The notes beneath the pieces were generated by a model. The model was not told where the DNA came from and did not search any database. It saw nothing but the letters and a program-made list of their open reading frames with translations. DNA of 64,000 bases from JAAXQD01 sp963790095 (GTDB lineage Bacteria > Desulfobacterota > Desulfobacteria > Desulfobacterales > UBA11574): assembly GCA_963790095.1 (NCBI GenBank), contig CAWBNO010000020.1, forward strand, positions 1 through 64,000. The letters are read 5' to 3'. Position 1 is the stretch's first letter. Each line of letters opens with the position of its first letter. Made by a program: the position numbers and the translations under genes. Positions 38,660 through 48,211 of the stretch are shown here, piece by piece.

Positions 38660-38878
38660 TTAAAACCCGGTTGTGGGCCGTCTTTTGCCGAACAACACTT
38701 CACAGGGGGCGTTTTTGGTGACATGTTTTTTAAGATTCCTGCACCAGAGTGACTGAAAGGTTCGGCAGGACCCGTCCAAGGCGTCGAGTTTTGCAAAGTC
38801 GGCATCTTTACAGCGCAGATCGCACCATTTTATTTTGTGGGATGTAACTCCCGCATTCATGTTACCGGAATCTTTCAT
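38660..38878 (-). CDS. Small cysteine-containing conserved-looking protein
   Basis: 72 aa. The pattern KWCDLRCKDADFAKLDALDGSCRTFQSLWCRNLKKHVTKNAPC has regular cysteines that could bind metal. The longer frame starts inside the repeat at 38888, so the inner ATG is chosen. No function is recognised. Confidence 0.45.
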   Translation of the reverse strand: MKDSGNMNAGVTSHKIKWCDLRCKDADFAKLDALDGSCRTFQSLWCRNLKKHVTKNAPCEVLFGKRRPTTGF

Positions 38879-38887
38879 GTCAAATTT

Positions 38888-39040
38888 TGACGGTCTCGTA
38901 AAAAGTCCAACTTCTGCGTTGTGCTGCATTTCGCAATCATTCAACGTACGATAAGTACGCCTCATGATTGCAAAATTTGCACGCCTTGAATTTGAACTTT
39001 TTACGAAACCGTCTAAATCGGACTTTTTACGAGTTTGTCA
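38888..39040. repeat. Palindromic repeat family 1, copy C
   Basis: Starts TGACGGTCTCGTAAAAAGTC and ends GACTTTTTACGAGTTTGTCA. It differs from copy D at only about three positions over 153 bp. A further half copy (GCATCGTAAAAAGTCCCATC) follows directly. Confidence 0.9.
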
Positions 39041-39183
39041 ATTTTGATGGCATCGTAAAAAGTCCCATCAATTTCAAAAGGTTAAAATAAGATTTAGGTT
39101 CCATTGGGTACGCGTAATTTCGTAACTGTTCCTTACCACGGGCAGCCTCTACGCTTGCAGCCATCATGTGTTCACCGCAACGG

Positions 39184-41094
39184 TCAGAAACTTTCAAGAT
39201 CGAGCTTTCTTTGGCGGATGTGGGAAAGCACCTTGTCTAAAAACGCAGGGTGGGTCATCCCGTACCGGACGTTGCCGTCCAGGGTTCTGACGGAAAGGGT
39301 CCCAGATTCTTTTTCTTTTTTGCCCACGGTCAGGATCAGGGGAATATTGTCCAGCTGTGCATCTCGAACTTTTTTGTTCAGGCTTTCGGTTCGGCTGTCC
39401 ACTTCTGTGCGAACCCCGGCAGTTTCAAGTGTTATTCTTACGTCGTCTGCATAGGGCGCAAAATCATCGTTAATGGGGAGAACGACGGCCTGGACAGGGG
39501 CCATCCACAGGGGAAATTTCCCTGCAAAATGTTCGACAAGAATACCGAAGAATCGTTCTATGGAGCCGTAGACAGTCCTGTGAATCATTATGGGGCGCTG
39601 CTTTTCGTTATCCGGGTCGATATAGAAAAGGTCGAATCTTTCAGGCAATGACATATCCAGTTGAACCGTTCCGCATTGCCAGGTCCGGTCCAGGGCATCC
39701 TTGATATGGAAGTCGATCTTGGGCCCGTAAAAAGCGCCGTCGCCTTCATTGATTTTGTATTCTTTGCCGTAAGTGTCAAGGGCTGCTTCCAGACCTTTGG
39801 TGGCCACTTCCCACTGGGCATCGGTACCGATGGACTTTTCCGGACGTGTGGACAGCTCCAGGTTAAAATCGAGGCCAAAGGTTTTATAAATACGTTCTTC
39901 CAGCTGCAATACCCCCAGGATTTCATCTTGGATCTGCTCGGGGGTCATAAAAATGTGGGCGTCGTCCTGGTGAAACGCCCGGACACGGAAAAGCCCGGAC
40001 AAAACGCCGGAAAGTTCATGACGATGGACCAACCCGATTTCAGATGCCCGGATCGGAAGATTCTTGTAAGAATACCGTTTTGTTTTATACAGCAGCATTC
40101 CGCCCGGGCAGTTCATCGGTTTTATGGCATTGGCATTGTCGTCGATGGTGGTGAAATACATGTTTTCCCGGTAGTTGTCCCAGTGGCCGCTTTTTTCCCA
40201 CAAGGTCCGCTGAAGGAGAATCGGCGTTTTGGTTTCCACATATCCGGCAGTCCGGTGTTCCTCTCTCCAGTAGTCCAAAAGGGCGTTCCAGATCACCATC
40301 CCTTTGGCATGGAAAAAGGGCATTCCCGGCGCTTCATCGTGAAAGCTGAAAAGATCGAGGGCAATACCGATTTTGCGGTGATTTCTTTTTTTGGCCTCTT
40401 CAAGGAAATTGAGATATTTATCCAGTTCCTTCTTGGTGAAAAATGCCGTGCCGTAAATTCTCTGAAGCTGTGCCTTTGTCTGATCGGCACGCCAGTATGC
40501 GCCGGATACTTTCATGAGCTTAACGGCTTTGATAAAACCGGTATGGGGAAGATGGGGGCCCCGGCATAAATCCGTAAAATCATCATGTTCATAAAAGGAT
40601 ATGGCCACATCTTCCAACTCATTAATCATTTCGAGCTTATACGGCTCGTCTTTATAAAATTCCAGTGCTTCGGATTTTGAGACCACACGTCGTCGAAAGG
40701 GGACTTTGGCTTTAATGGTCTTCTTCATTTCAGCTTCGATTTTTGCGAAATCATCTTTTGAAAGGGGCGGCATGTCGATGTCGTAATAAAATCCGTTTTC
40801 AACCGAGGGACCAATGGTCAGCTTTGCATCCTTGTAAAGATGCAAAATCGCCTGGGCCATGACATGGGCTGCGCTGTGGCGGAGGATTTCCAGGGCTTCC
40901 GGGTCGTTGGTCGTTATCAGCCTGACTCGGGAATCCTGGGTGATTTTTGTGTTTAAATCCAAAAGGTTTGAATCGAGCTCCATGGCAACGCAATTTCGTG
41001 CCAGACCCTCGGAGATGCTCATGGCCACATCGAGCCCCGTGGGATTGTTCTCAAAACCCTTTATATTGCCATCAGGAAATGTTATGTTGATCAT
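39184..41094 (-). CDS. thrS: Threonyl-tRNA synthetase
   Basis: 636 aa, full length. TGS domain (about 1-60), editing domain with HSAAHVMAQA, class II core with MNCPGG and the motif 2/3 regions (ASEIGLVHRHE, HRTVYGSIERFFGILVEH), and the C-terminal anticodon-binding domain. It attaches threonine to its tRNA. The gene is alone; the infC-rpmI-rplT set often found next to it is not here. The ATG is backed by GGTAATAA-rich leader sequence rather than a strong RBS. Confidence 0.95.
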   Translation of the reverse strand: MINITFPDGNIKGFENNPTGLDVAMSISEGLARNCVAMELDSNLLDLNTKITQDSRVRLITTNDPEALEILRHSAAHVMAQAILHLYKDAKLTIGPSVENGFYYDIDMPPLSKDDFAKIEAEMKKTIKAKVPFRRRVVSKSEALEFYKDEPYKLEMINELEDVAISFYEHDDFTDLCRGPHLPHTGFIKAVKLMKVSGAYWRADQTKAQLQRIYGTAFFTKKELDKYLNFLEEAKKRNHRKIGIALDLFSFHDEAPGMPFFHAKGMVIWNALLDYWREEHRTAGYVETKTPILLQRTLWEKSGHWDNYRENMYFTTIDDNANAIKPMNCPGGMLLYKTKRYSYKNLPIRASEIGLVHRHELSGVLSGLFRVRAFHQDDAHIFMTPEQIQDEILGVLQLEERIYKTFGLDFNLELSTRPEKSIGTDAQWEVATKGLEAALDTYGKEYKINEGDGAFYGPKIDFHIKDALDRTWQCGTVQLDMSLPERFDLFYIDPDNEKQRPIMIHRTVYGSIERFFGILVEHFAGKFPLWMAPVQAVVLPINDDFAPYADDVRITLETAGVRTEVDSRTESLNKKVRDAQLDNIPLILTVGKKEKESGTLSVRTLDGNVRYGMTHPAFLDKVLSHIRQRKLDLESF

Positions 41095-41252
41095 TATATT
41101 ATTACCTAACCCGGATCATCCGGAAATTCGAAACCATATCTAAATTATAGTGAAAAAAATTAACTCTTCTCTCAGAACCCGGAACCCATTTTTTTCACGA
41201 ATAAAATAAACCAAATTAGAAAAAATAACCTTGCGGGTCAAGGGAAAATTGA

Positions 41253-42389
41253 ATGGGAAACAACTATCAGATGATAGATACAGCCGCCGGACTCGAAAAA
41301 GCGGTGGGCACTCTCGAAAAAGAAAAGGTCATCGCCGTTGATCTGGAAGCAGACTCCATGTACCATTTTAAAGAAAAGGTCTGTTTGATTCAATTGGCTA
41401 CAGAAAAAATATCGGTGGTGGTTGATCCGTTGCAGATTGATGATTTATCTCCCCTCAGCCCCCTTTTTGCCAATCCGGATATACAAAAGATTTTTCACGG
41501 TGCGGATTATGATGTCCGAAGCCTTTACCGGGACTTTAAAATAAAGATAAACAATCTTTTTGATACCGAACTCGCCTGCAGGTTTCTGGGGATCAAAGAA
41601 ACCGGTTTGAAAGCGGTATTGAAGGCGTTTTTCGAGATAAGCATCGATAAAAAGTACCAGAAGAAAGACTGGTCCAAAAGGCCGCTGCCCAAGGAAATGG
41701 TCGAGTATGCTTCAAAGGACGTGATCTATCTTCTACCCCTTGCCAAGATACTGATCGATAAGCTTGAAGAAATAGACCGGGGGTCCTGGGTCCTCGAGGA
41801 ATGTCATAATCTAAGCAAGGTCCGGTCGATTTTGTCCGATGAAGAACCGCTGTTTTTAAAATTCAAAGGTGCCGGACGGCTCAAATCCAGAGGCCTTGCC
41901 GTTCTGGAAGCCTTGTTGCAGTATAGAAAAACTGTTGCAGAAAAAAAAGACAGGCCGTTGTTCAAAATTATCGGAAACGATTCGATAATGAAGATCGCAA
42001 CCGCCAGACCGGCAACGTTGCGTCGTTTAAAAGGCCTCAAAGCACTGAGCGGCAGACAGATTTCCATGTACGGTAACGATTTGATTCAGGTGGTGGCCGG
42101 TGCTTTAAAAATAACAGAGAGCGAACTTCCGGTGTATCCTCGAAAAACGGTATCGCCAATTCCGTCTGAAGTATTGGACCGGATAAAAGTCCTTAAATCC
42201 TGGAGAGATTCAAAAGCCGTTGCATTGAATATGGATTCCGGAATGGTATGCAATAATGCCCTGATCACTGCAATTGCCCTCAAAAATCCTGAAGATAAAA
42301 AATCCATGGGAACCATCAAAGAAATGAAAAAATGGCAGAAGACCGCCTTCGGCAGGGAGATCATAACGGTTTTAAAATTGAAGAATTGA
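41253..42389 (+). CDS. rnd: Ribonuclease D
   Basis: 378 aa. 3'-5' exonuclease with DEDD residues (VDLEADSM, FHGADYDVRSLYRD, YASKDVIYLLPLA) followed by two HRDC-type domains (about 215-290 and 305-378). It trims tRNA 3' ends. Its TGA stop is formed by the first bases of the repeat copy that follows. Confidence 0.92.
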   Translation: MGNNYQMIDTAAGLEKAVGTLEKEKVIAVDLEADSMYHFKEKVCLIQLATEKISVVVDPLQIDDLSPLSPLFANPDIQKIFHGADYDVRSLYRDFKIKINNLFDTELACRFLGIKETGLKAVLKAFFEISIDKKYQKKDWSKRPLPKEMVEYASKDVIYLLPLAKILIDKLEEIDRGSWVLEECHNLSKVRSILSDEEPLFLKFKGAGRLKSRGLAVLEALLQYRKTVAEKKDRPLFKIIGNDSIMKIATARPATLRRLKGLKALSGRQISMYGNDLIQVVAGALKITESELPVYPRKTVSPIPSEVLDRIKVLKSWRDSKAVALNMDSGMVCNNALITAIALKNPEDKKSMGTIKEMKKWQKTAFGREIITVLKLKN

Positions 42390-42539
42390 CGGTCTCGTAA
42401 AAAGTCCAACTTCTGCGTTGTGCTGCATCTCGCAATCATTCAACGTACGATAAGTACTCCTCATGATTGCAAAATTTGCACGCCTTGAATTTGAACTTTT
42501 TACGAAATCGTCTAAATCGGACTTTTTACGAGTTTGTCA
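42387..42539. repeat. Palindromic repeat family 1, copy D
   Basis: Same 153-bp layout as copy C, with about three substitutions. It begins on the stop codon of the RNase D gene. Confidence 0.9.
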
Positions 42540-42690
42540 AGAATTAGACCCTAAAATATATAAAAACATAGGAACGATCTTCCGATCTGCGGAGCAGGTA
42601 TATGTTTAATATTCCGAGGATTATTTTTTGAACATACCGAACAGATTGGGCAAAAAGACCCTTTAGGGATAGACACGCTTAAGGAACTCC

Positions 42691-43983
42691 ATGAATCCCC
42701 GAACCGTTCACAGAAAACTCGTCGTTCGCATCAGCGTCACCGCATGTATTATCGCGCTTTTTTTCGGATTCGGTGCCTGGCACTATGAAAAAAAAGACAT
42801 CGGTGAAGAGATTTTGCTGCGAGCCGAAAACGGTTTCAAAATGCTGAACAATCAGATCAGAAATCTTTTTGACGATCCAAAGGGGTTAAAGCCTTCAACG
42901 ATTCAGCACAAGTTGGTCCAAATGATGAGTGAACGTCGAATGATAAACCTCGGCATGTTTGTTTGGATCGGTATTTATGACCTTGATGGAAAACGTATCG
43001 CGAAAGTCCTCGACAACACCTATGAACACATCGAATTGGTTGAAAAACTGGCCGGGAAGCTTCAAGATCATATTTTGAGTGACAGGCATCTGAAGTTCGA
43101 AGTCATTGACCTGAAGGGAATGCCATATGTTCGGATCCTTTCGCCGATCAAGAACAGCCTGAATGAACTGTCCGCCTATGGGGAAACCGTTTTTGCCGTA
43201 TCTTCCGACACCTTGGAAAGTCTCCGAAAACGAGCGATAAATTCAGCGCTTTTGGCCATGTTTGTTGTGATCATGACCACGGCGCTGCTTTATCCGGTTA
43301 TTATCAATCTTCTGAAACGTGTTTCTTCACTTTCGGAAAAGCTCTTTGAGGCCAATCTTGAGATTCTTAAAGTATTGGGGAGTGCGGTTGCAAAAAGGGA
43401 TAGCGATACAGACGCGCATAACTACCGTGTGACCATCATATCCGTAAAGCTCGCAGAGAGGTGCGGGCTCCCCAGCCGTGACATCCGGCGACTGATAAAG
43501 GGGGCTTTCCTCCACGATGTGGGGAAGATCGGCATAGAAGATGAGATTCTGCATAAACCCGGCCCCCTGACGGAAGATGAATTTCAACTGATGAAGAAGC
43601 ACGTGGCGTATGGGACCGATATTGTAGATAAGGCCGAATGGATCAAGGAAGCCGTCGATGTGGTCGGGTATCACCACGAAAAATTCGATGGGAGCGGATA
43701 CGATAGAGGTATAGAAGGGGGGAGCGTTCCGAAAATCGCAAGGATTTTTGCAATTGCCGACGTTTTCGATGCGCTGAGTTCCCGCCGGCCATATAAAGAA
43801 CCGTATTCTTTTGATGAAACCATGGACATTATCAGGGCCGGCCGGGGGACCCACTTCGATCCGTCATTCGTTGATGCGTTTGAATCGATGGCAAGGTCCG
43901 TATATGAGGATTATGCCGGAAAAGAAGATGAACAGCTTCAGGAAGAGCTCAAAATGATTCTTGAGAAATATTTTTATGAATAA
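42691..43983 (+). CDS. HD-GYP domain protein (putative c-di-GMP phosphodiesterase)
   Basis: 430 aa. It has two membrane segments (about 12-30 and 185-205) around a sensor domain outside the membrane. The HD-GYP region (about 220-405) follows, with DAHNYR, HDVGKIGIEDEIL, MKKHVAYG, YHHEKFDGSGYDRG and a DVFDALSSRRPYKEP segment. The GYP part reads DGSGYDRG, close to the family pattern. It likely degrades cyclic di-GMP in response to an outside signal. Confidence 0.9.
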   Translation: MNPRTVHRKLVVRISVTACIIALFFGFGAWHYEKKDIGEEILLRAENGFKMLNNQIRNLFDDPKGLKPSTIQHKLVQMMSERRMINLGMFVWIGIYDLDGKRIAKVLDNTYEHIELVEKLAGKLQDHILSDRHLKFEVIDLKGMPYVRILSPIKNSLNELSAYGETVFAVSSDTLESLRKRAINSALLAMFVVIMTTALLYPVIINLLKRVSSLSEKLFEANLEILKVLGSAVAKRDSDTDAHNYRVTIISVKLAERCGLPSRDIRRLIKGAFLHDVGKIGIEDEILHKPGPLTEDEFQLMKKHVAYGTDIVDKAEWIKEAVDVVGYHHEKFDGSGYDRGIEGGSVPKIARIFAIADVFDALSSRRPYKEPYSFDETMDIIRAGRGTHFDPSFVDAFESMARSVYEDYAGKEDEQLQEELKMILEKYFYE

Positions 43984-44093
43984 AAACATTCCGATGGAAA
44001 ATGATTTGTTAAGCAGTTCTCATGAACAATTCGGTAATATCAGTATCATATTATCCCATACGTGAACCTTTCACCAATCTCCCCCAAAGAAAA

Positions 44094-45098
44094 TCAACAG
44101 ATTTTGAGTTTCCCCTGGTATTCTTTGATCTTTTCGATGAATACGGGAATAAACTCACGACAGTCGTCGACAATTCCGTAATCCACCTGTTCAAATACCG
44201 GAGAATTGCTGTCGTTGTTTATGGCCACCATGATCGTTGCACCTGAAATGCCGACCATGTGCTGCAATTCCCCGGACAGGCCCACGCCGATATAGAGTTC
44301 CGGACGTACCATTTTTCCGCTCTGTCCGATCATTGTCTCTAAAGCGGCCCAGCCTTCATCGACGGCAGGTCGGGTGGCGCCCAAAGCAGCGTTCAGCACT
44401 TCTGCGAGATGGGCGATTTTGCGCCATCCCGACGGATCACCGGCACCTGCGCCACCTGCAACGACGATCGTTGCCGATTCAAGGTCCATTCCTTCGGGTT
44501 CTTCACGAACGATTTTTAGGGTTTGAATCCGCCGTGGAATTTCCTTTGGAACCTCGATGGGGATAATTTCTCCGGTCCGGCTTTCATCGGGGTCGGGTTT
44601 CGGGAAAACCCCTGCCGCGACGGTGGCCATTTGGGGTCGTCTGTTCGGACAGATGATCGAGAGCAGTCCACCGTATGCAGGTATTCTGCTCTCTAAAACT
44701 TTATTGTTGTCTATCACCAGATCGATGCAGTGAGCCGTCAATCCCGTCCCCAGCCTTGCCGCTATGAGGGGCGCCAGTTCTCTCCCCATGGAAGTGGATC
44801 CGACGAGCATGATTTCAGGCTGATTTTCTCTGGCAAGTTTTTCGATAATTTCTGTATAAATTTCGGGTTCATAAACGGCCAGTTCCGGATCGTTCCCCAG
44901 ATAGACGCGGTCTCCGCCGGCCGCAAACAGCTGACTGGGATGTTCTTTTATGTGATGGCCCAAAAGTATGACTTCCAGGGTGGAATCCAGGGCTGCGGCC
45001 AATTTTCGTCCGTGACCGATGAGCTGAAACGATACCCCAAGAATCCGGCAGTCGACCTGCTCGGCAATCACCCACACGGGCCCGCATGATTTTTCCAT
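44094..45098 (-). CDS. etfA: Electron-transfer flavoprotein alpha subunit
   Basis: 334 aa. The C-terminal FAD-binding signature is present (PELYIGVGLSGELQHMVGISGATIMVAINNDSNSPVFEQVDYGIVDD). With EtfB it accepts electrons from the adjacent acyl-CoA dehydrogenase. It is the last gene of the tetR-acd-etfB-etfA set. Confidence 0.95.
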   Translation of the reverse strand: MEKSCGPVWVIAEQVDCRILGVSFQLIGHGRKLAAALDSTLEVILLGHHIKEHPSQLFAAGGDRVYLGNDPELAVYEPEIYTEIIEKLARENQPEIMLVGSTSMGRELAPLIAARLGTGLTAHCIDLVIDNNKVLESRIPAYGGLLSIICPNRRPQMATVAAGVFPKPDPDESRTGEIIPIEVPKEIPRRIQTLKIVREEPEGMDLESATIVVAGGAGAGDPSGWRKIAHLAEVLNAALGATRPAVDEGWAALETMIGQSGKMVRPELYIGVGLSGELQHMVGISGATIMVAINNDSNSPVFEQVDYGIVDDCREFIPVFIEKIKEYQGKLKIC

Positions 45099-45165
45099 TG
45101 TACGTATCGATCCTTTCTTTAATCAATTTTATACACCAGCCCTGTTGTTTGTACGACGTTAGGAT

Positions 45166-45963
45166 TTAGATCACACCGGCATTCACCAGTCGACCGAGCA
45201 GTTGTTCGGCTTTTTCTTCCCGTTTACCCTCGAGTATTTCCACCTTCCGCCGGCTGTCCATGGTCGTCATTGTCGATACCCTGCTCGGGGAGCCTTTGAG
45301 TCCCACCGATGCTTCGGGGACCCCTAGTTCTTGAATTCCCCACTGGGTAATTTCTTTTTTCCGGGCTTTGATAATCCCTGAAAAGCTGAGTCTTCGGGGC
45401 GTGTTCAAATCTCTGGTAACCGTCAAAACCGCAGGGATTTGTATTCGCATCAGACGATAACCGTTTTCAAGTTCAGCCTTTACCGTCCACCATGGACCCT
45501 GGTATTCCACGATCTCTTTTATCCGGCTAACCACGGGTATTTTCAAGAATGTGGCAATTTCCGGCCCGACCCATTCCGTGCTGCCGTCGCTGCTGGCCAT
45601 CCCACAAAACACCACGTCATAGGGGCCGATTTTTTCAATACCCTTGGCCAGGGTGTACGCCGTGGCATAGGCATCGGCACCGGCAAAGGCCGGGTGGGAA
45701 AGCAAAAAACCTTGATCGGCACCCAAGGCCAGGCATTCCTTAACAATGTTGCCCGCCTCGGGCGGCCCCATGCTGAGCACAGAAATATGGGCATCCAACT
45801 GTTCTTTGAATTGAAGGGCGGCCTCCAGTGCATATTTGTCCAACGGATTTAAAACCATGGGAACGTCACACCGCATGAGGGTCTTTGTGACCGGGTCGAT
45901 TTTCAGATTGCACGCCTCTTTTGGGTCCGGTACCGCCTTGACGCACACAACGATTTTGAACAT
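45166..45963 (-). CDS. etfB: Electron-transfer flavoprotein beta subunit
   Basis: 265 aa from the ATG before FKIVVCVKAVPDPKE; a longer frame adds 19 residues that do not fit the family. AGGA stands before this start. The pattern (MVLNPLDKYALEAALQFKEQ, GADQGFLLSHPAF, AGMASSDG-like CGMASSDGST) matches EtfB. Upstream is the acyl-CoA dehydrogenase. Confidence 0.95.
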   Translation of the reverse strand: MFKIVVCVKAVPDPKEACNLKIDPVTKTLMRCDVPMVLNPLDKYALEAALQFKEQLDAHISVLSMGPPEAGNIVKECLALGADQGFLLSHPAFAGADAYATAYTLAKGIEKIGPYDVVFCGMASSDGSTEWVGPEIATFLKIPVVSRIKEIVEYQGPWWTVKAELENGYRLMRIQIPAVLTVTRDLNTPRRLSFSGIIKARKKEITQWGIQELGVPEASVGLKGSPSRVSTMTTMDSRRKVEILEGKREEKAEQLLGRLVNAGVI

Positions 45964-46032
45964 TGAATACATCCTATTCGAATTCGGGGATTGAGGGATT
46001 TTTGGAAACATCTCCCTCAATCCCGGAGAGTT

Positions 46033-47169
46033 TTATGAAAGGGTCCAACGGGCGATAATGACTTTCATTATGTCGGATGTGCCTGCCGAGGGGCCCAAAA
46101 CAAAGGAATCGCGCATATAGCGGGAAACCGCATACTCTTCCATGCATCCATAGCCGCCGTGTATATCACTGGCCATTTTGGCCGCCCTTTGAGCGGCCTC
46201 GGTGGTGAAATACTTGGCCACCGCGAATTCGTTGCTGGATCGTTCGCCCTTGTCCTGCATGGAAGCGGCTCGATACCCCAGCAGGCGGCCGGCTTCCAAA
46301 TCGATTTTCATGTCCGCCAGTTTATTTTGGATCGTCTGTAATCTGCTGATGGGTTTTCCATACAGAATTCGTTCATTGGCAAACTTAACTGAAGTTTCGA
46401 GACACGCAGCCTGGAGGCCCAGCGCACAGGCGACCATGCCGCCCCTTCCCACGTCGCCGATGGCCGCCAGGGCAACCCCCAACCCCTTTCCTTCAACGCC
46501 AACCAGATTTTCTTTAAGAACCCGGCAATTTTCATAGGCCAACTCGCCGGTATTGCATCCGCGCATGCCGACCTTGTTCTCTTCATGGGTGGCTTTGAAC
46601 CCTTCCATCCCCTTTTCAAGGATGAAGGTCGAGAAGGCTTTGGGATTTTCGTCGTCTTTTGCGAGAACGGTTATCGTGTCGGCAATATGGGAGTTGGTGA
46701 TGAAGCATTTTCGACCGTTGAGAATGTAGTTTTCGCCGTCTTTTTTATAGGTCGAGCGTATGCCGGTGGGATCTGAACCGCCGGTGGTCTCAGTGACAGC
46801 GGTGGATGCCAACCGTTCTCCCGTTGCCAGGCTGGGTAAAAATTTCTTTTTCTGTGCATCGCTGCCGAATTTCAATATGGGTTCGATGCCCAATGCAAAA
46901 ACCTGAAGCATCATTCCCGCTGCCACCGAAACCTTGCTGATTTCTTCCAGCGCGATAAGCCGTGCGGTGTATCCCAGACCCAGCCCCCCGTATTCTTCGG
47001 GAATGGTCAAGGCCATCATTTCCGCTTCCGCCATGGCCTTGACAAGATCCTGACTGACCTTGCCGGTTTTTTCCATTTCAGGAATTTTGGGGGCAACCTG
47101 TGTTTCCGCAAATTCTTGGGCCGCTTTTCTGAACATTTCCTGTTCTTCTGTAAATGTAAAATCGATCAT
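46033..47169 (-). CDS. Acyl-CoA dehydrogenase
   Basis: 378 aa. The domains are in the usual order, with TAVTETTGGSDPTGIRSTYKKDG, GMRGCNTGELAYENCRV and ADMKIDLEAGRLLGYRAA. It ends in IHGGYGCMEEYAVSRYMRDSFVLGPSAGTSDIMKVIIAR. It oxidises acyl-CoA to enoyl-CoA and passes electrons to EtfBA. The chain-length specificity is unknown. Its start lies 1 nt from the TetR gene's stop, so the two are co-transcribed. Confidence 0.95.
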   Translation of the reverse strand: MIDFTFTEEQEMFRKAAQEFAETQVAPKIPEMEKTGKVSQDLVKAMAEAEMMALTIPEEYGGLGLGYTARLIALEEISKVSVAAGMMLQVFALGIEPILKFGSDAQKKKFLPSLATGERLASTAVTETTGGSDPTGIRSTYKKDGENYILNGRKCFITNSHIADTITVLAKDDENPKAFSTFILEKGMEGFKATHEENKVGMRGCNTGELAYENCRVLKENLVGVEGKGLGVALAAIGDVGRGGMVACALGLQAACLETSVKFANERILYGKPISRLQTIQNKLADMKIDLEAGRLLGYRAASMQDKGERSSNEFAVAKYFTTEAAQRAAKMASDIHGGYGCMEEYAVSRYMRDSFVLGPSAGTSDIMKVIIARWTLS

Positions 47170-47170
47170 T

Positions 47171-47773
47171 TTAACTTACCTCCTTAAATGGCTTCATTTT
47201 GTCAAGGTAGTCGATGAGGGTGTTGATAGATCTATCCAGGTTGGCATCAGACTTATCCACACCGTACATAACCGTAGCGCCCAACATACCTGCAAACAGC
47301 ATTTCGGTGATGGCCCGGGTATCCACATCATCACTCAGTTCCCCCGATGCCTTGGCCGCATCCAGAAGCCTCTTGAGCAGGTGTTTGAGGCCTATAAATC
47401 CTTTATTCACTTCTCTGGATAGATGGGGGCGCAGATCGCTCAGTTCAACGGAAAATGTAATGAAGATACACCCTCCGGGGAAATTCTCGGCATCTTTAAG
47501 GTACAGGTCTCTGAAGTTTTCGAGAAATCTTTTAATTTTTTCAACGGGATCTTCTATCTCATCCAGGCCGGAAAGATTTTTTTCACGCCAAATGCTACGC
47601 GCTTCATCCAGGACCTGGAAGAAGAGTTCCTCTTTGCTCTTAAAATGATTATAAAATCCGCCCTTTGATGTGTCTGATGCTTCCAATATCTGACGCATTG
47701 AAGTGCTCAGAAAGCCTTTCAAGGAAAAGAGCCTTAACGATTCGTGTATGATTTTTTTCTTGAGATCATTCAT
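47171..47773 (-). CDS. TetR-family regulator of the acyl-CoA dehydrogenase operon
   Basis: 200 aa. N-terminal TetR helix-turn-helix (FSLKGFLSTSMRQILEASDTSKGGFYNHFKSKEELF). The C-terminal half is the ligand domain, of the type often responding to acyl-CoA. A large perfect palindrome stands just before its start, so it likely represses its own operon. Confidence 0.92.
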   Translation of the reverse strand: MNDLKKKIIHESLRLFSLKGFLSTSMRQILEASDTSKGGFYNHFKSKEELFFQVLDEARSIWREKNLSGLDEIEDPVEKIKRFLENFRDLYLKDAENFPGGCIFITFSVELSDLRPHLSREVNKGFIGLKHLLKRLLDAAKASGELSDDVDTRAITEMLFAGMLGATVMYGVDKSDANLDRSINTLIDYLDKMKPFKEVS

Positions 47774-47789
47774 GAGAGGAATTCTTTCT

Positions 47790-47823
47790 GCGCAATAAGA
47801 CCGACTGGTCGGTCTTATTGCGC
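47790..47823. promoter_or_regulatory. TetR-type operator
   Basis: The core GACCGACTGGTCGGTC is the standard TetR/FadR-like palindrome. The arms extend perfectly to 16 bp each around a 2-bp centre. It lies 17 bp upstream of the tetR start. Confidence 0.85.
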
Positions 47824-47865
47824 GTTTTTATTTTAGTGCCGCTGTAATGTCAATATTTTATTTTT

Positions 47866-47993
47866 GCCAAAAACCGGGTGCGTTGCACCCGGTAGCAAAG
47901 GCAACGATTAAAGCACTCACGTGCTTTTACCTTTTCGGCCCATGGCCGAAAACCCAAGCCACCTGTTTTACGGGAGGGGCGTTGACTCAACCC
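47866..47993. repeat. Repeat family 3, copy B
   Basis: Shares AACCGGGTGCGTTGCACCCGG-like hairpin, GCAACGATTAAAGCA, ACGTGCTTTTA and GTTGACTCAA with the copy at 7286, in the same order. It carries extra palindromic sequence (TTTTCGGCCCATGGCCGAAAA) inside. Confidence 0.65.
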
Positions 47994-48211
47994 TGAATAA
48001 GCGAACACAGATCGGAAAGATGGAACGCCAACATATTTGTGATTTACAGAAACGACCGTTCAATGATACCGTCGATTATATTGATATGTTACCGTAACTG
48101 ACTATCCAATAAAACCCGAAACACTCGATCAAACGCATCACAAATTAGGCTAAGTTCCCAGTTGTTCAATCGAGTTGCCGGCATTCATTTTTAGTACAGG
48201 AGGATCGGCCC

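Larger units (their letters stand above)
47774..48211. other. Divergent intergenic region with TetR operator and repeat
   Basis: 438 bp. It contains the operator at 47790-47823 and repeat family 3 at 47866-47993. The rest is unremarkable. The next gene has AGGAGG before its ATG. Confidence 0.5.
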
